In this document: one piece after another, positions 1-7,993 of the stretch
How positions within the stretch are numbered: position 1 is the first letter of the stretch
Layout: every line of letters begins with the position of its first letter
From: an uncultured Methanoregula sp.
Lineage (GTDB): Archaea; Halobacteriota; Methanomicrobia; Methanomicrobiales; Methanospirillaceae
NCBI RefSeq assembly: GCF_963678795.1
Contig: NZ_OY787453.1
Location: 992,001-1,056,000 of the forward strand
DNA length: 64,000 bases
Direction of reading: 5' to 3'
The notes under the pieces: generated by a model
Databases searched by the model: none
What the model was told of the DNA's origin: nothing
Seen by the model: the letters and a program-made list of their open reading frames with translations, nothing else
Program-made: the position numbers and the translations under genes

Positions 1-396
1 AGGGGGTTCTGCAGTAACCAGGAACGTGTACGTCATCGTGTTCCCCGGCCCGAGGTAGATCATTCCACGGTAGGCATCCGGATTTTTAACGATAAAGTGG
101 TCGTCCAGTAAATTCGCCTGTGAAAATGCTACGGATTGCGAGCCGGAATTTGTAATCTGGACGGTGATTGTTCCATCCTCATAAGGATAGAATGATTCAG
201 GAAAGACGGTGACTGAACTCACGTATACTTGTGCCAGGGCATTTTCAGCCGAGAGTGTTGTCGACGTGCTTGTACTACTTGAACTGCTACTTGAACTTGC
301 TGAACTGGTTGTGCTAGTAGAGGGAGTTGCAGCAGTTACCGCACACACCATGAACAGGAGTAAGAGGGTGCAGAGAATTCCGGCTCGTTTTTTCAT
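1..396 (-). CDS. Secreted cell-surface protein, N-terminal part (cut by window edge)
   Basis: The reading frame starts at ATG 394-396 and stays open to the window edge, so only the first 132 residues are seen. Residues 1-20 form a signal peptide (MKKR followed by a hydrophobic stretch ending near AVTAA). Residues 21-45 are a low-complexity Ser/Thr linker, as in many archaeal surface proteins where it may be glycosylated. The rest looks like a beta-rich domain (SSVTVFPESFYPYEDGTITV and then QITNSGSQSV), which resembles the CARDB/NEW3-type domains of methanogen envelope proteins. A strong ribosome-binding site, GGAGG on the minus strand (401-405), supports the start. The role is unknown; envelope or adhesion function is inference. 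Confidence 0.8.
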   Translation of the reverse strand, partial: MKKRAGILCTLLLLFMVCAVTAATPSTSTTSSASSSSSSSSTSTSTTLSAENALAQVYVSSVTVFPESFYPYEDGTITVQITNSGSQSVAFSQANLLDDHFIVKNPDAYRGMIYLGPGNTMTYTFLVTAEPP

Positions 397-412
397 AATT
401 CCTCCAAGAGTT

Positions 413-427
413 CCCACGTTACGTGGG
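413..427. promoter_or_regulatory. Inverted repeat in the leader of the surface-protein gene
   Basis: CCCACGT and ACGTGGG face each other around a single T. The repeat sits just upstream of the ribosome-binding site (401-405), and an AT-rich TATA-like stretch lies further out at about 432-446. The position suits a repressor operator or an mRNA hairpin. No regulator is identified. Confidence 0.4.
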
Positions 428-803
428 TTACGATATTTTTTAAATTTACAATTCTGTTTCTGGTTTATTCAGATTGTATGAACGCCGGCAAAATGCCGAT
501 TTCAGGGTATGAGACAGATGGTTTCCCCCTAACAGAGGAAGGTACTGTTGTTCTGCGGACAGGTTCCTGCACCCTTTCGGATATTATTTTTAGGGGGGTC
601 ACCCGCTGTTCAGGCCTGAGTCATTACGCCTGCGCAAGTAGTACAACCTGGTTACGCCATGTAATGTATATTTTACATTTTGTAATATAAACGTTGTGTT
701 TATCTCATTATACCGCCAGAAAAAATACACACGACTCTATTACACAGATCATGCATCTGGTATATCCGGACATCCCCGGCATGATCTTAAACCTGCAGTG
801 CAT
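428..803. other. Non-coding stretch between the surface gene and the XRE regulator
   Basis: No convincing gene is seen. The stretch holds the minus-strand promoter region of the surface-protein gene (TATA-like run about 432-446). It also holds an AT-rich segment near 655-695 with the short inverted pair TGTAA/TTACA. Short open frames on the plus strand here lack protein-like composition and ribosome-binding sites. Confidence 0.5.
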
Positions 804-1022
804 TCAATCGATATCGATCGTCCGCACTTCGCTCTCGTAGTTGAAGACCTCTTCAATATTCACTTTGAAGTATCGGGAGATCTTGAAGGCAAGATCGAGT
901 GACGGGACATATTTCCCTTTTTCAATCGCAAGAATGGTCTGCCGCGTGACGCCAATGGCCATAGCAAGATCTTCCTGCGTGAGATCATGCATTGCCCGGA
1001 ACACTTTGATCTTATTCTTCAT
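804..1022 (-). CDS. XRE-family HTH transcriptional regulator
   Basis: A 72-residue protein that is essentially one helix-turn-helix domain of the Cro/CI (XRE) type. It begins MKNKIKVFRAMHDLTQEDLA; the recognition-helix region reads GVTRQTILAIEKGKYVPS. The ATG at 1020-1022 is preferred over an upstream start because it begins exactly at the conserved domain edge. It overlaps the stop of the upstream membrane gene by 11 bases, which implies translational coupling. Small XRE proteins paired with a DUF2178 membrane protein are common in archaea and often repress their own operon; the nested inverted repeat at 1475-1523 is the likely target. The signal sensed is unknown. Confidence 0.88.
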   Translation of the reverse strand: MKNKIKVFRAMHDLTQEDLAMAIGVTRQTILAIEKGKYVPSLDLAFKISRYFKVNIEEVFNYESEVRTIDID

Positions 1023-1473
1023 CGGTCTCCCAATCCCCGTATTTTCTGGCATAATAGAACCTGAACCCGACATAGAGGAAAATCATCAGGCACAGGAGCC
1101 CCAGCTGGAAATATCCCATCATCCTGACGGGCATAATTTCCAGACCCAGGATGTCCTCAAAACGTTCGGAAATCCGTTGCCGCGGAAAGTGGGGGACGTA
1201 GAGCAGATTCATGACTGCCCCAATTGAAAAGGCACAAAATACCACCCAGAATACCTGGAATGTTCTCATGGCCGCCTGTTCAGTAATTTTTACGCTCCGC
1301 TCATCTTCGATCAGATCGGTGACTTTCTTCCGGGCAAGGTATATTACCACAATTCCAATGACGAACGCTACCTCGATCAGCAGCGCTTTATGGACCTCGA
1401 CAGAGTACCAGAAAATACCCAGCAGGACAAGCGCGATACAACCCACAAAAAGGTAGAACGTATTTTTCTTCAT
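1012..1473 (-). CDS. DUF2178-type four-helix membrane protein
   Basis: A 153-residue integral membrane protein with four predicted helices, roughly residues 5-22, 29-46, 70-92 and 118-140. A charged cytosolic loop contains KKVTDLIEDERSVKITEQAA, a pattern typical of the DUF2178 family. The family is repeatedly found next to a small XRE regulator, as here, where the downstream regulator overlaps its stop codon. The function is not known; the linkage suggests it inserts in the membrane and modulates or reports to the regulator. The start at 1473 sits 10 bases or so downstream of the expected transcription start from the TATA-like CTATTATATTACC on the minus strand. Confidence 0.8.
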   Translation of the reverse strand: MKKNTFYLFVGCIALVLLGIFWYSVEVHKALLIEVAFVIGIVVIYLARKKVTDLIEDERSVKITEQAAMRTFQVFWVVFCAFSIGAVMNLLYVPHFPRQRISERFEDILGLEIMPVRMMGYFQLGLLCLMIFLYVGFRFYYARKYGDWETDEE

Positions 1474-1474
1474 G

Positions 1475-1523
1475 CAGTCACTTTGTCAAATGTTTTTGAC
1501 ATTTGGTAATATAATAGTGACTG
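1475..1523. promoter_or_regulatory. Promoter with nested inverted repeats before the DUF2178-XRE operon
   Basis: Outer arms CAGTCACT (1475-1482) and AGTGACTG (1516-1523) enclose inner arms CAAATGT (1487-1493) and ACATTTG (1499-1505). Both pairs are centred within about 3 bases of each other. The minus-strand TATA-like element (1506-1514) lies between the inner and outer right arms, so a bound dimer would block TBP or polymerase. The likely binder is the operon's own XRE protein. Confidence 0.5.
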
Positions 1524-1739
1524 TTTTTCAGGAAATCTGTTTGTTCACGGTTTGTTAAAAATATAAAAGAACGGAATCAGGCAGATCGGGAATGATACGG
1601 GTGTATTCCCACAGATTACTCTGCAAGTGTCGGGTCTCCTCCATGAAAAAGATCCGAAACAACCTGTCTGTCTCAAGCCATTCATGACGATATGGATATC
1701 CTATTATCCAAATAAGAAAAACCGTATACCACGAAACGT

Positions 1740-3662
1740 ATGGAAAAGGGAACCATCGTGATCGGTCTTATCCAGATGGCTGTTGGCCAGGATATGGATG
1801 AGAACCGGAAAAAAGCAAAGGAACGTGTTGAAACTGCAATTGCAGCAGGAGCCAGGATTATCTGCCTCCCCGAATTGTACCGTTCGAGATACTTCCCTCA
1901 GCACGTTGGTAGTGACATATCCGCTATTGCAGAGACGATCCCCGGGGAATCCACAGATATTTTTTCAACCATTGCCCGCAGGCATGGCGTTGTCATTATT
2001 GTTCCAATCCTGGAAAAAACCCCGGATGGCCGGATCTACAATTCTGCCGTGGTTATCGATACTGATGGAAACCTGAGCGCACCATACCATAAAGTCCACA
2101 TTCCGCAGGACCCCGGCTTCTTTGAGAAAGAATACTTCTACCCCGGGGATATGTACCGTGTCTATTCCACCCGGTACGGACGAATTGCCGTGCTTATCTG
2201 TTATGACCAGTGGTTCCCGGAAGCAGCCCGGTGTGTTGCACTGGAGGGTGCGGAGATGATCTTTTACCCAACGGCTATCGGGCATCCCGGTGCAGATACA
2301 CCCGCAGAAGGAAACTGGCAGGAGGCCTGGGAGCTGATGCAGCGGAGCCACGCAATAGCCAACAGTGTTCATATTGCGGCTGTTAACCGGGTGGGACAGG
2401 AAGGGGAGATACGGTTCTTTGGTGGATCCTTTGTCTGCGATGCGTTTGGGAAGATTATTGCCCGGCTAACCGATACTGAAGAAATTCTGATTTCATCTGT
2501 CGATCTTTCAATGAACCATGTGGTCCGTGATTCGTGGGGTTTTTTCCGGAACCGCCGCCCGGAGACCTACACCCGGATCAACACCCATTTCCCGGGAGAG
2601 AATGGTATTTTCCCTGCATTGCGTGAAGGCGATACCCCGAAAAACCGTGGATTCCATATGCCTGCCGAATGGGAGCCCCATTCGGCAGTCTGGCTGTCGT
2701 GGCCGAACAACAAGGACACCTTCCCACAGATCTCCCTAGTGGAACAGGCGTACTACGAGTTTATCGTAAAAATACACAAATCTGAAAATGTTGAGCTTTT
2801 CGTTCCTACCGCGATTGTCCACCGTCAGGTCAGGGCCCGCCTGAGGGAGATGGGTGTTGATCTCTCCCGGATCACACTTCATACAAACGAATATGCCGAT
2901 GTCTGGATACGCGACTATGGCCCCACGTTTGTTGTCAACCGTGCGCTCAAAAAACTGGCACTCGTCCGCTGGAATTTCAATGCATGGGGTGGGAAATATG
3001 ACAAACAGATTCATGATGGGAAAATTCCCTTCATGATGAACCGCCGCCTTAACCTTCCCCTTTTCGAGCCGGGGATCATCCTGGAAGGTGGTTCTATCGA
3101 TACGAACGGGAGAGGGACTGTTCTCACAACGAGAGCCTGCCTTCTCAACCCTAACCGCAACCCGTCCCTTTCTGCTGAGGAAATCGAGGATAAGCTCAAG
3201 ACCTATCTCGGTATCGAGCACGTTATCTGGCTGAATAACGGGATTGAAGGGGATGATACGGACGGTCATGTCGATGATATAGCCCGTTTCGTTGGGCCTT
3301 CGACGGTAGTCTCTGCGTACGAAACGGATATATCAGATCCGAATCACTCCGTTCTCCATGATAATTACGAGATTTTGCGGCAGTCCTGCGATCAGGAAGG
3401 CCGGCCGCTCACGGTCATAAAATTGCCCATGCCAAAAAAGATTGAAGACGCCGATGGACGGTATCCGGCAAGTTACACGAATTTTTATATCGGTAATACG
3501 GTGGTCATCGTTCCTGTATTCAACGATCCCGCTGACAAAGAAGCGATTCGGATCCTCCAGGAGCTGTTCCCCGGAAGAGAAGTTCTCGGGATAAATGCCC
3601 GGGCGATGGTTGAAGGGTTTGGCACATTCCATTGCGGTACCCAGCAACAGCCAGAAGTATAA
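1740..3662 (+). CDS. aguB-aguA: Fused N-carbamoylputrescine amidase / agmatine deiminase
   Basis: A 640-residue two-enzyme fusion. Residues 1-290 are a carbon-nitrogen hydrolase (nitrilase fold) with the Glu-Lys-Cys triad visible: E45 in CLPELYRSRYF, K118 in HKVHIP and C154 in LICYDQWFPE. It matches N-carbamoylputrescine amidase. Residues 300-640 are an agmatine deiminase of the peptidylarginine-deiminase family: MPAEWEPHSAVWLSWP, DVWIRDYGPTF, EGGSIDTNGRGT, GDDTDGHVDD, and the catalytic Cys in FHCGTQQQP near the end. Together they would turn agmatine into N-carbamoylputrescine and then putrescine, CO2 and ammonia. Separate adjacent genes are the usual arrangement, in either order; here they are joined in order of the second and then the first step. 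A hairpin terminator follows. The protein is probably cytosolic. Confidence 0.93.
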   Translation: MEKGTIVIGLIQMAVGQDMDENRKKAKERVETAIAAGARIICLPELYRSRYFPQHVGSDISAIAETIPGESTDIFSTIARRHGVVIIVPILEKTPDGRIYNSAVVIDTDGNLSAPYHKVHIPQDPGFFEKEYFYPGDMYRVYSTRYGRIAVLICYDQWFPEAARCVALEGAEMIFYPTAIGHPGADTPAEGNWQEAWELMQRSHAIANSVHIAAVNRVGQEGEIRFFGGSFVCDAFGKIIARLTDTEEILISSVDLSMNHVVRDSWGFFRNRRPETYTRINTHFPGENGIFPALREGDTPKNRGFHMPAEWEPHSAVWLSWPNNKDTFPQISLVEQAYYEFIVKIHKSENVELFVPTAIVHRQVRARLREMGVDLSRITLHTNEYADVWIRDYGPTFVVNRALKKLALVRWNFNAWGGKYDKQIHDGKIPFMMNRRLNLPLFEPGIILEGGSIDTNGRGTVLTTRACLLNPNRNPSLSAEEIEDKLKTYLGIEHVIWLNNGIEGDDTDGHVDDIARFVGPSTVVSAYETDISDPNHSVLHDNYEILRQSCDQEGRPLTVIKLPMPKKIEDADGRYPASYTNFYIGNTVVIVPVFNDPADKEAIRILQELFPGREVLGINARAMVEGFGTFHCGTQQQPEV

Positions 3663-3672
3663 CACGATAATT

Positions 3673-3700
3673 CCGGCTATCTTATGATAGCGGGATTTTT
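3673..3700 (+). terminator. Hairpin plus T-run after the agmatine deiminase fusion
   Basis: CCGGCTATC (3673-3681) pairs with GATAGCGGG (3686-3694), with one mismatch and a 4-base loop, and is followed by A and five T. It lies 11 bases after the stop codon and reads as an intrinsic-type transcription end. Confidence 0.5.
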
Positions 3701-4094
3701 CCATGCTGTTTTTATTCCGCCACAAATCGTGACGAATACCTTTAACGTTTGCCTGCGTCAGTCGAATCCTCTGCATCGTTGCTCTTGCTGGGCAGTGAAA
3801 AACGGATTGACAAAATCTGCATCCCGGAATTCTATCCATATCCGCCCGATAAGAATGGCTCGTTGTTTTAAGGAGTATGATCCCTTTCCTGGAGTACTGT
3901 CAGCCGGTGTGTGAGACATGATCGTACTTGATCAACCTGGTTTTTTCATATCCAAAATCCCCGGAATTAGTTTTATCCTTCTGTCTCCTGTGAAACCGGC
4001 GGCGTATCCGGCAATGTTTTTTAGGAAGAAAAGGAAATATTTACGATACATTTCTACGGGATCTTTTAGATCATTTTATTCTTAATTATTCGAC
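3701..4094. other. Intergenic region without a recognisable gene
   Basis: I see no gene here. Short open frames on both strands have no family resemblance. AT-rich runs near 4010-4090 are plausible promoter DNA for the gene starting at 4095. Confidence 0.5.
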
Positions 4095-4685
4095 GTGAAG
4101 ACAGGTATACCTAAGGACCCAGCACGGATCGACTCAATACATCGCCAGTTGCAGAAGTACACCTCCGCTGTTGAGGAGAATAAGATTGCGTTCAAGGACC
4201 TTGTAAGTTACAGATGGAGCCAGGCATACACTCCGTATTGCGAGAGATTCCATACCCTTGCACTTTTTGATGCCTTTGCAAGAGAGGGAACTGCTATCCC
4301 ACCTGGTTTGTGGCTTGAATATGCCCGGATCACCCGTAAGTTCGAAATGTTCGAATGGGCATCCGGGCCAGCTTACCGGAAAGCACTTCTGCAGGACCTG
4401 GTGAACTTCATCCATATATATCAGGCTGCCATCTGCTTTGCCTGCCTTGGGGAGCCCTCCAACCCGGCTGTCAAACAATCTGCAGAACGGGAGACAATCG
4501 GCATATTACTCAATGAACTCAAAAAGGATAACGATCTCTCAGATCTGGAACTGCTCATTACGAGCCTTGACAACTGTCTAACCGGTATCACCGAAGATTT
4601 GCAGGAGATTCCGCCTGATACGGGGGAGATTCCCATACACCTGGACGCATACCCCGCCAGGAAGTGCGACAGGGGAATCCCCTGA
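4095..4685 (+). CDS. Hypothetical soluble helical protein
   Basis: A 196-residue protein that I do not recognise. It starts with GTG at 4095. It is predicted mostly alpha-helical and soluble, with many charged and aromatic residues (SYRWSQAYTPYCERFHTLA, LWLEYARITRKFEMFEWASG). The composition is protein-like and it stands alone between the AguB-AguA terminator and the convergent PP2C gene. No signal peptide, membrane segment or metal-binding motif is seen. Confidence 0.6.
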   Translation: MKTGIPKDPARIDSIHRQLQKYTSAVEENKIAFKDLVSYRWSQAYTPYCERFHTLALFDAFAREGTAIPPGLWLEYARITRKFEMFEWASGPAYRKALLQDLVNFIHIYQAAICFACLGEPSNPAVKQSAERETIGILLNELKKDNDLSDLELLITSLDNCLTGITEDLQEIPPDTGEIPIHLDAYPARKCDRGIP

Positions 4686-4751
4686 CCTCTTCCCTTGCTA
4701 TTCTTTTATATATCCGGACCCGATTTGCAATTACCGGATTACCTCATCCTC

Positions 4752-6881
4752 TTATTCCACCCGTAGCACGAGCAGGGTGATATCATCCGACTGGTGAGCA
4801 TTCCCGCGGAATTGCCGGATTTCCGCAAGGAGCCCCAACTGGATCTCCCGTGCCGTGAAGGACCGGTTCTTTTCCAGATATTCTATCAGGCGTTCTTCCC
4901 CGAAATCCATATCCTGCTCATTGAACGCTTCCGTTACCCCGTCAGTGTACATAAAGACCATATCTCCCGGCTCCAGTACGACTGTGTGCGAGCCCGCGTT
5001 GACTTCCGGAATTACTCCGAGTGCGATATCCCTTCCATCCAGGTACCGGGCTTTCTGTCCGTTCTTCTTTACGAGCAATGGGGGATTATGCCCGGCATTG
5101 ACATAGGTAAATGTCCTCGAAACCGGGTCGAGCACGCTATAAAAAACCGTGATGAACATACCCGATCTCCCATCATCAAAGAGCATCCGGTTCACCCATT
5201 GCACGGTAGAAGTTGCATGGAAGTGTTCACTGGCGCCCGCATGGAGGAGCGTTCGGGACAGCGCCATATATAAAGCCGCGCTGACACTTTTCCCAGATAC
5301 GTCAGCAATCACAAGTCCCCATCGCCCCCCTTCAAGGGGGATGAAATCGTACAGGTCACCCCCGATCTCCATGGCAGGTATCGTTGTTGCAGTGATATCA
5401 TACCCCTGGATTTGCGGGATGAATTCGGGAAGGAAACTCTCCTGGATCTCTTTTGCGATCTCGAGTTCTTTGGTATATCGCTCCTTTTCTGCAGTGGTGC
5501 GCCTGAGATCGTCAATATTCTGCTTGAGATCCCCGGCCATCTGGTTGAAGGACCGGGCCAGATCTTCGAACTCGTCCCGGCTCTCCAGCCGGACACGGTA
5601 ATCCAGATCCCCCCGACCTATGGCAGATGCACCTTTTTTCAGGACTTCGACCGGGCGGGTTATGACCCGCGCCAGGAAGACTGAGAGGATGGCTACCACG
5701 AGGATAAGGGCCAGGATCAGTCCGGCAAAGATAACAAGTATGCGGTCTGTCTGCTCTTTAATGCGGGCACCTGTACTAATGGTTGCAGAAGCGATCTGGT
5801 CCCGTGTGGATTGTATCGGTTCAGTGACCTCATCCACCGGCATCGAGACTGCATAACTCCAGTTCATAGACCTGACCGGTGCATAGGCTATGTATGTTTC
5901 CACATTCTCAAAGCGGGTCTTATCGAGACCTGTTCTTCCTGTGGTCATGTTCCTGCTGATTGCCGCAAGGGTCGGGCTCGCTCCCTGAAACGCATTTTCC
6001 GGAATGTACTCTCCCGCACTGCCGGCCGTGTGCGACGAGAGACCCGGGCGGCTGATAATAACGCCCCTGTTGTCCATGAGCACGGCATATCCCTGGCCAC
6101 CGAGTGTCTTATTGAGAAACGCTGAGTTGATGACATCGACGGTAACATCGCTCCCGATTACCCATGTGCCATACTTCGTCTGAACAGCTTTTGATGCTGT
6201 CACCACGAGACCGTGGCCCGCAGAATCCATGTATGGTTCAGACCAGTAGACATCCGGAGTCTTTTTCGCACCGTTAAACCAGTCGCGGTTCCTGGGATCG
6301 ATAGTCCCGTTTGCAAAGCTCCGCCATGGATACATGAGTGCAATTCCGGAATCAGTGGCCACATAGACGCTTGTAAGGTTGGTATCGGCAATATAAACCG
6401 CCCTGAGAAGGTCGCTCATCCCCTCCAGGGTCCGGTACTCTTCAGTATCTGTATTGGTATCAGAACCTGGTGCAAGAAAAATAACTGTAGCATCGGCGGG
6501 ATCAACCGGTGGATTCCCCCGGGTATGTGGCCGGGTACTGGTGATCAGCGGGGAGTTCTGCCCGACGGTTTTTGCCTGTGCGGCAAGAATTTCCATTTCG
6601 GTAATGGTATCTTCAAAAAGGACATTGGTGATCTCTGCCTCGTCAAATGCCAGCTGGACCAGGTTTTTTTCAGCAGCCTGTTCGAGAGCACCGGTAGCAT
6701 CGTTGACGGCCTGGTTCCCCAGAGCGATGCTGTCTCTCTCTGCAGAGAAGCCTATACCGCTGATCGTAGCATAGGCAACAATACCGGATACTACAAGCGA
6801 CAGGATCGAGAGGACAAGGAATACAAGAAGAATCTTAGAGAGAACACTGCATGCCGGTAACCGGAACTTCCGGCCGCTCAT
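4752..6881 (-). CDS. Membrane sensor with Cache, HAMP and PP2C (SpoIIE/RsbU-type) phosphatase domains
   Basis: A 709-residue transmembrane phosphatase. Helix 1 is at about residues 16-40. A large extracytosolic Cache-type sensor region spans about 45-370 (WFNGAKKTPDVYWSEPYMDS is typical). Helix 2 is at about 381-405, a HAMP linker at about 405-455, a short coiled coil follows, and a PPM/SpoIIE domain covers about 485-707. The metal-binding motifs are present: EIGGDLYDFI, VIADVSGKSVSAALYMA and MYTDGVTEAFN. The family dephosphorylates Ser/Thr on anti-sigma-antagonist-like proteins in bacteria; in archaea the targets are unclear. No STAS or anti-sigma partner gene is adjacent, so its output is unknown. 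Ligand binding outside the cell would control activity. Confidence 0.9.
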   Translation of the reverse strand: MSGRKFRLPACSVLSKILLVFLVLSILSLVVSGIVAYATISGIGFSAERDSIALGNQAVNDATGALEQAAEKNLVQLAFDEAEITNVLFEDTITEMEILAAQAKTVGQNSPLITSTRPHTRGNPPVDPADATVIFLAPGSDTNTDTEEYRTLEGMSDLLRAVYIADTNLTSVYVATDSGIALMYPWRSFANGTIDPRNRDWFNGAKKTPDVYWSEPYMDSAGHGLVVTASKAVQTKYGTWVIGSDVTVDVINSAFLNKTLGGQGYAVLMDNRGVIISRPGLSSHTAGSAGEYIPENAFQGASPTLAAISRNMTTGRTGLDKTRFENVETYIAYAPVRSMNWSYAVSMPVDEVTEPIQSTRDQIASATISTGARIKEQTDRILVIFAGLILALILVVAILSVFLARVITRPVEVLKKGASAIGRGDLDYRVRLESRDEFEDLARSFNQMAGDLKQNIDDLRRTTAEKERYTKELEIAKEIQESFLPEFIPQIQGYDITATTIPAMEIGGDLYDFIPLEGGRWGLVIADVSGKSVSAALYMALSRTLLHAGASEHFHATSTVQWVNRMLFDDGRSGMFITVFYSVLDPVSRTFTYVNAGHNPPLLVKKNGQKARYLDGRDIALGVIPEVNAGSHTVVLEPGDMVFMYTDGVTEAFNEQDMDFGEERLIEYLEKNRSFTAREIQLGLLAEIRQFRGNAHQSDDITLLVLRVE

Positions 6882-7073
6882 GAAACATCAGACCTGGATC
6901 CATGGTGAGGAGGTACTGGCATATCGGGATTTGTCACTATCCTGAATCCTGAAAACCTGAACCTGGTGTTCATACGTGTAAAGATATCTCTGGAGTTATA
7001 AAACCACCAATTCTGATTCCATAACCGGTCAGGAATAACTATCTGAAGGGGAGACCGTGTTGAAGTTTTTATC

Positions 7074-7955
7074 CTATACATTGACATTCAGGAATACCCG
7101 TATCCCCAGACCAATTACGAAAGATATCGCGGCAATGCCGAGACTGATCGCTGCCATCTCGCCAAACCTCCGCCAGAATGGGAGATCCTTTGCCACAGAA
7201 ATATAGAACGTGAAGAGGAAGATAATCCCCACGGCCCCACATAGTGTAAACACGAGGGCTGTATAGGGTGAAGGAAGGACGAGGAATGGCAGGATCAGCA
7301 GCGCTACCGTTACGATATACGTAAAACCGGTATAGACCGATGCCTTGAAAGGATCGGTGGGTCCGGCATCCGACCGTTGGGAGAGATATTCTGATGCTGC
7401 CATGGAAAGGGAGGCAGCAACCCCCATAATAAGACCGGCAACTGCAATGATCTGGGAATTCTGGATGGCAAACGTGAGCCCGGCAAGAGTCCCGGTGAAT
7501 TCTACGAGAGCATCGTTGAGACCGAGCACCACCGAACCTACATATTTCAGCCGTTCTTCATCGATGAGGGCGATGAGCTCACGTTCGTGCCGTTCTTCGT
7601 TCTCGAGAATACCTGCCAGTTCCGTGATGCCCTGAGGCATCCTGCGGTCCAGCTCCTGTGCCCTGTGCTCTACACGTTCGAGTATCTTGAGAGTGAACGT
7701 GATTCCAAGGATCCGGGCTGCAAGGGTATATGCCCATACAATCATGAATGAGGGGGCAACGTCTCTCTTTGTATATCCTTTCCAAATCTCGTAATGCCGG
7801 AGTTCTTCACTGGCAATCCCGTTCAGGACTTCACGGTTATGGGGATCTTTTGTTCCGGCTGCGATTTTTTGATAGATCCGGTGCTCGGTAATTTCAGATT
7901 TCTGCAGGGCAAGGAAGGCCGGTGACTGATTGGATGAACCAGGTTTTTCGGGCAT
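7074..7955 (-). CDS. Ferritin-like/VIT1 fusion, probable iron (or manganese) membrane transporter
   Basis: A 293-residue protein. Residues 1-140 are a ferritin-like di-iron four-helix domain with carboxylate/His motifs EITEHRIYQ, EELRHYEIW and ENEERHERELIALIDEE. Residues 145-293 are a CCC1/VIT1 membrane domain with about five helices, including VLGLNDALVEFTGTLAGLTF and MGVAASLSMAASEYLSQRS. This architecture matches the membrane-bound ferritin (MbfA/EVE) family, which binds Fe(II) and exports it or protects against peroxide. Export or storage at the cytoplasmic membrane is inferred. It stands alone, with a same-strand kinase 38 bases upstream. Confidence 0.88.
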   Translation of the reverse strand: MPEKPGSSNQSPAFLALQKSEITEHRIYQKIAAGTKDPHNREVLNGIASEELRHYEIWKGYTKRDVAPSFMIVWAYTLAARILGITFTLKILERVEHRAQELDRRMPQGITELAGILENEERHERELIALIDEERLKYVGSVVLGLNDALVEFTGTLAGLTFAIQNSQIIAVAGLIMGVAASLSMAASEYLSQRSDAGPTDPFKASVYTGFTYIVTVALLILPFLVLPSPYTALVFTLCGAVGIIFLFTFYISVAKDLPFWRRFGEMAAISLGIAAISFVIGLGIRVFLNVNV

Positions 7956-7993
7956 CGGGTATCACGCTTCGCGATTGGGAAATAAACAGGGAC

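Noticed and set aside
3333..3839. A minus-strand frame across the end of the agmatine deiminase gene
   Set aside because: It mostly covers coding DNA of the fusion gene and crosses its terminator. It has no ribosome-binding site or family match.
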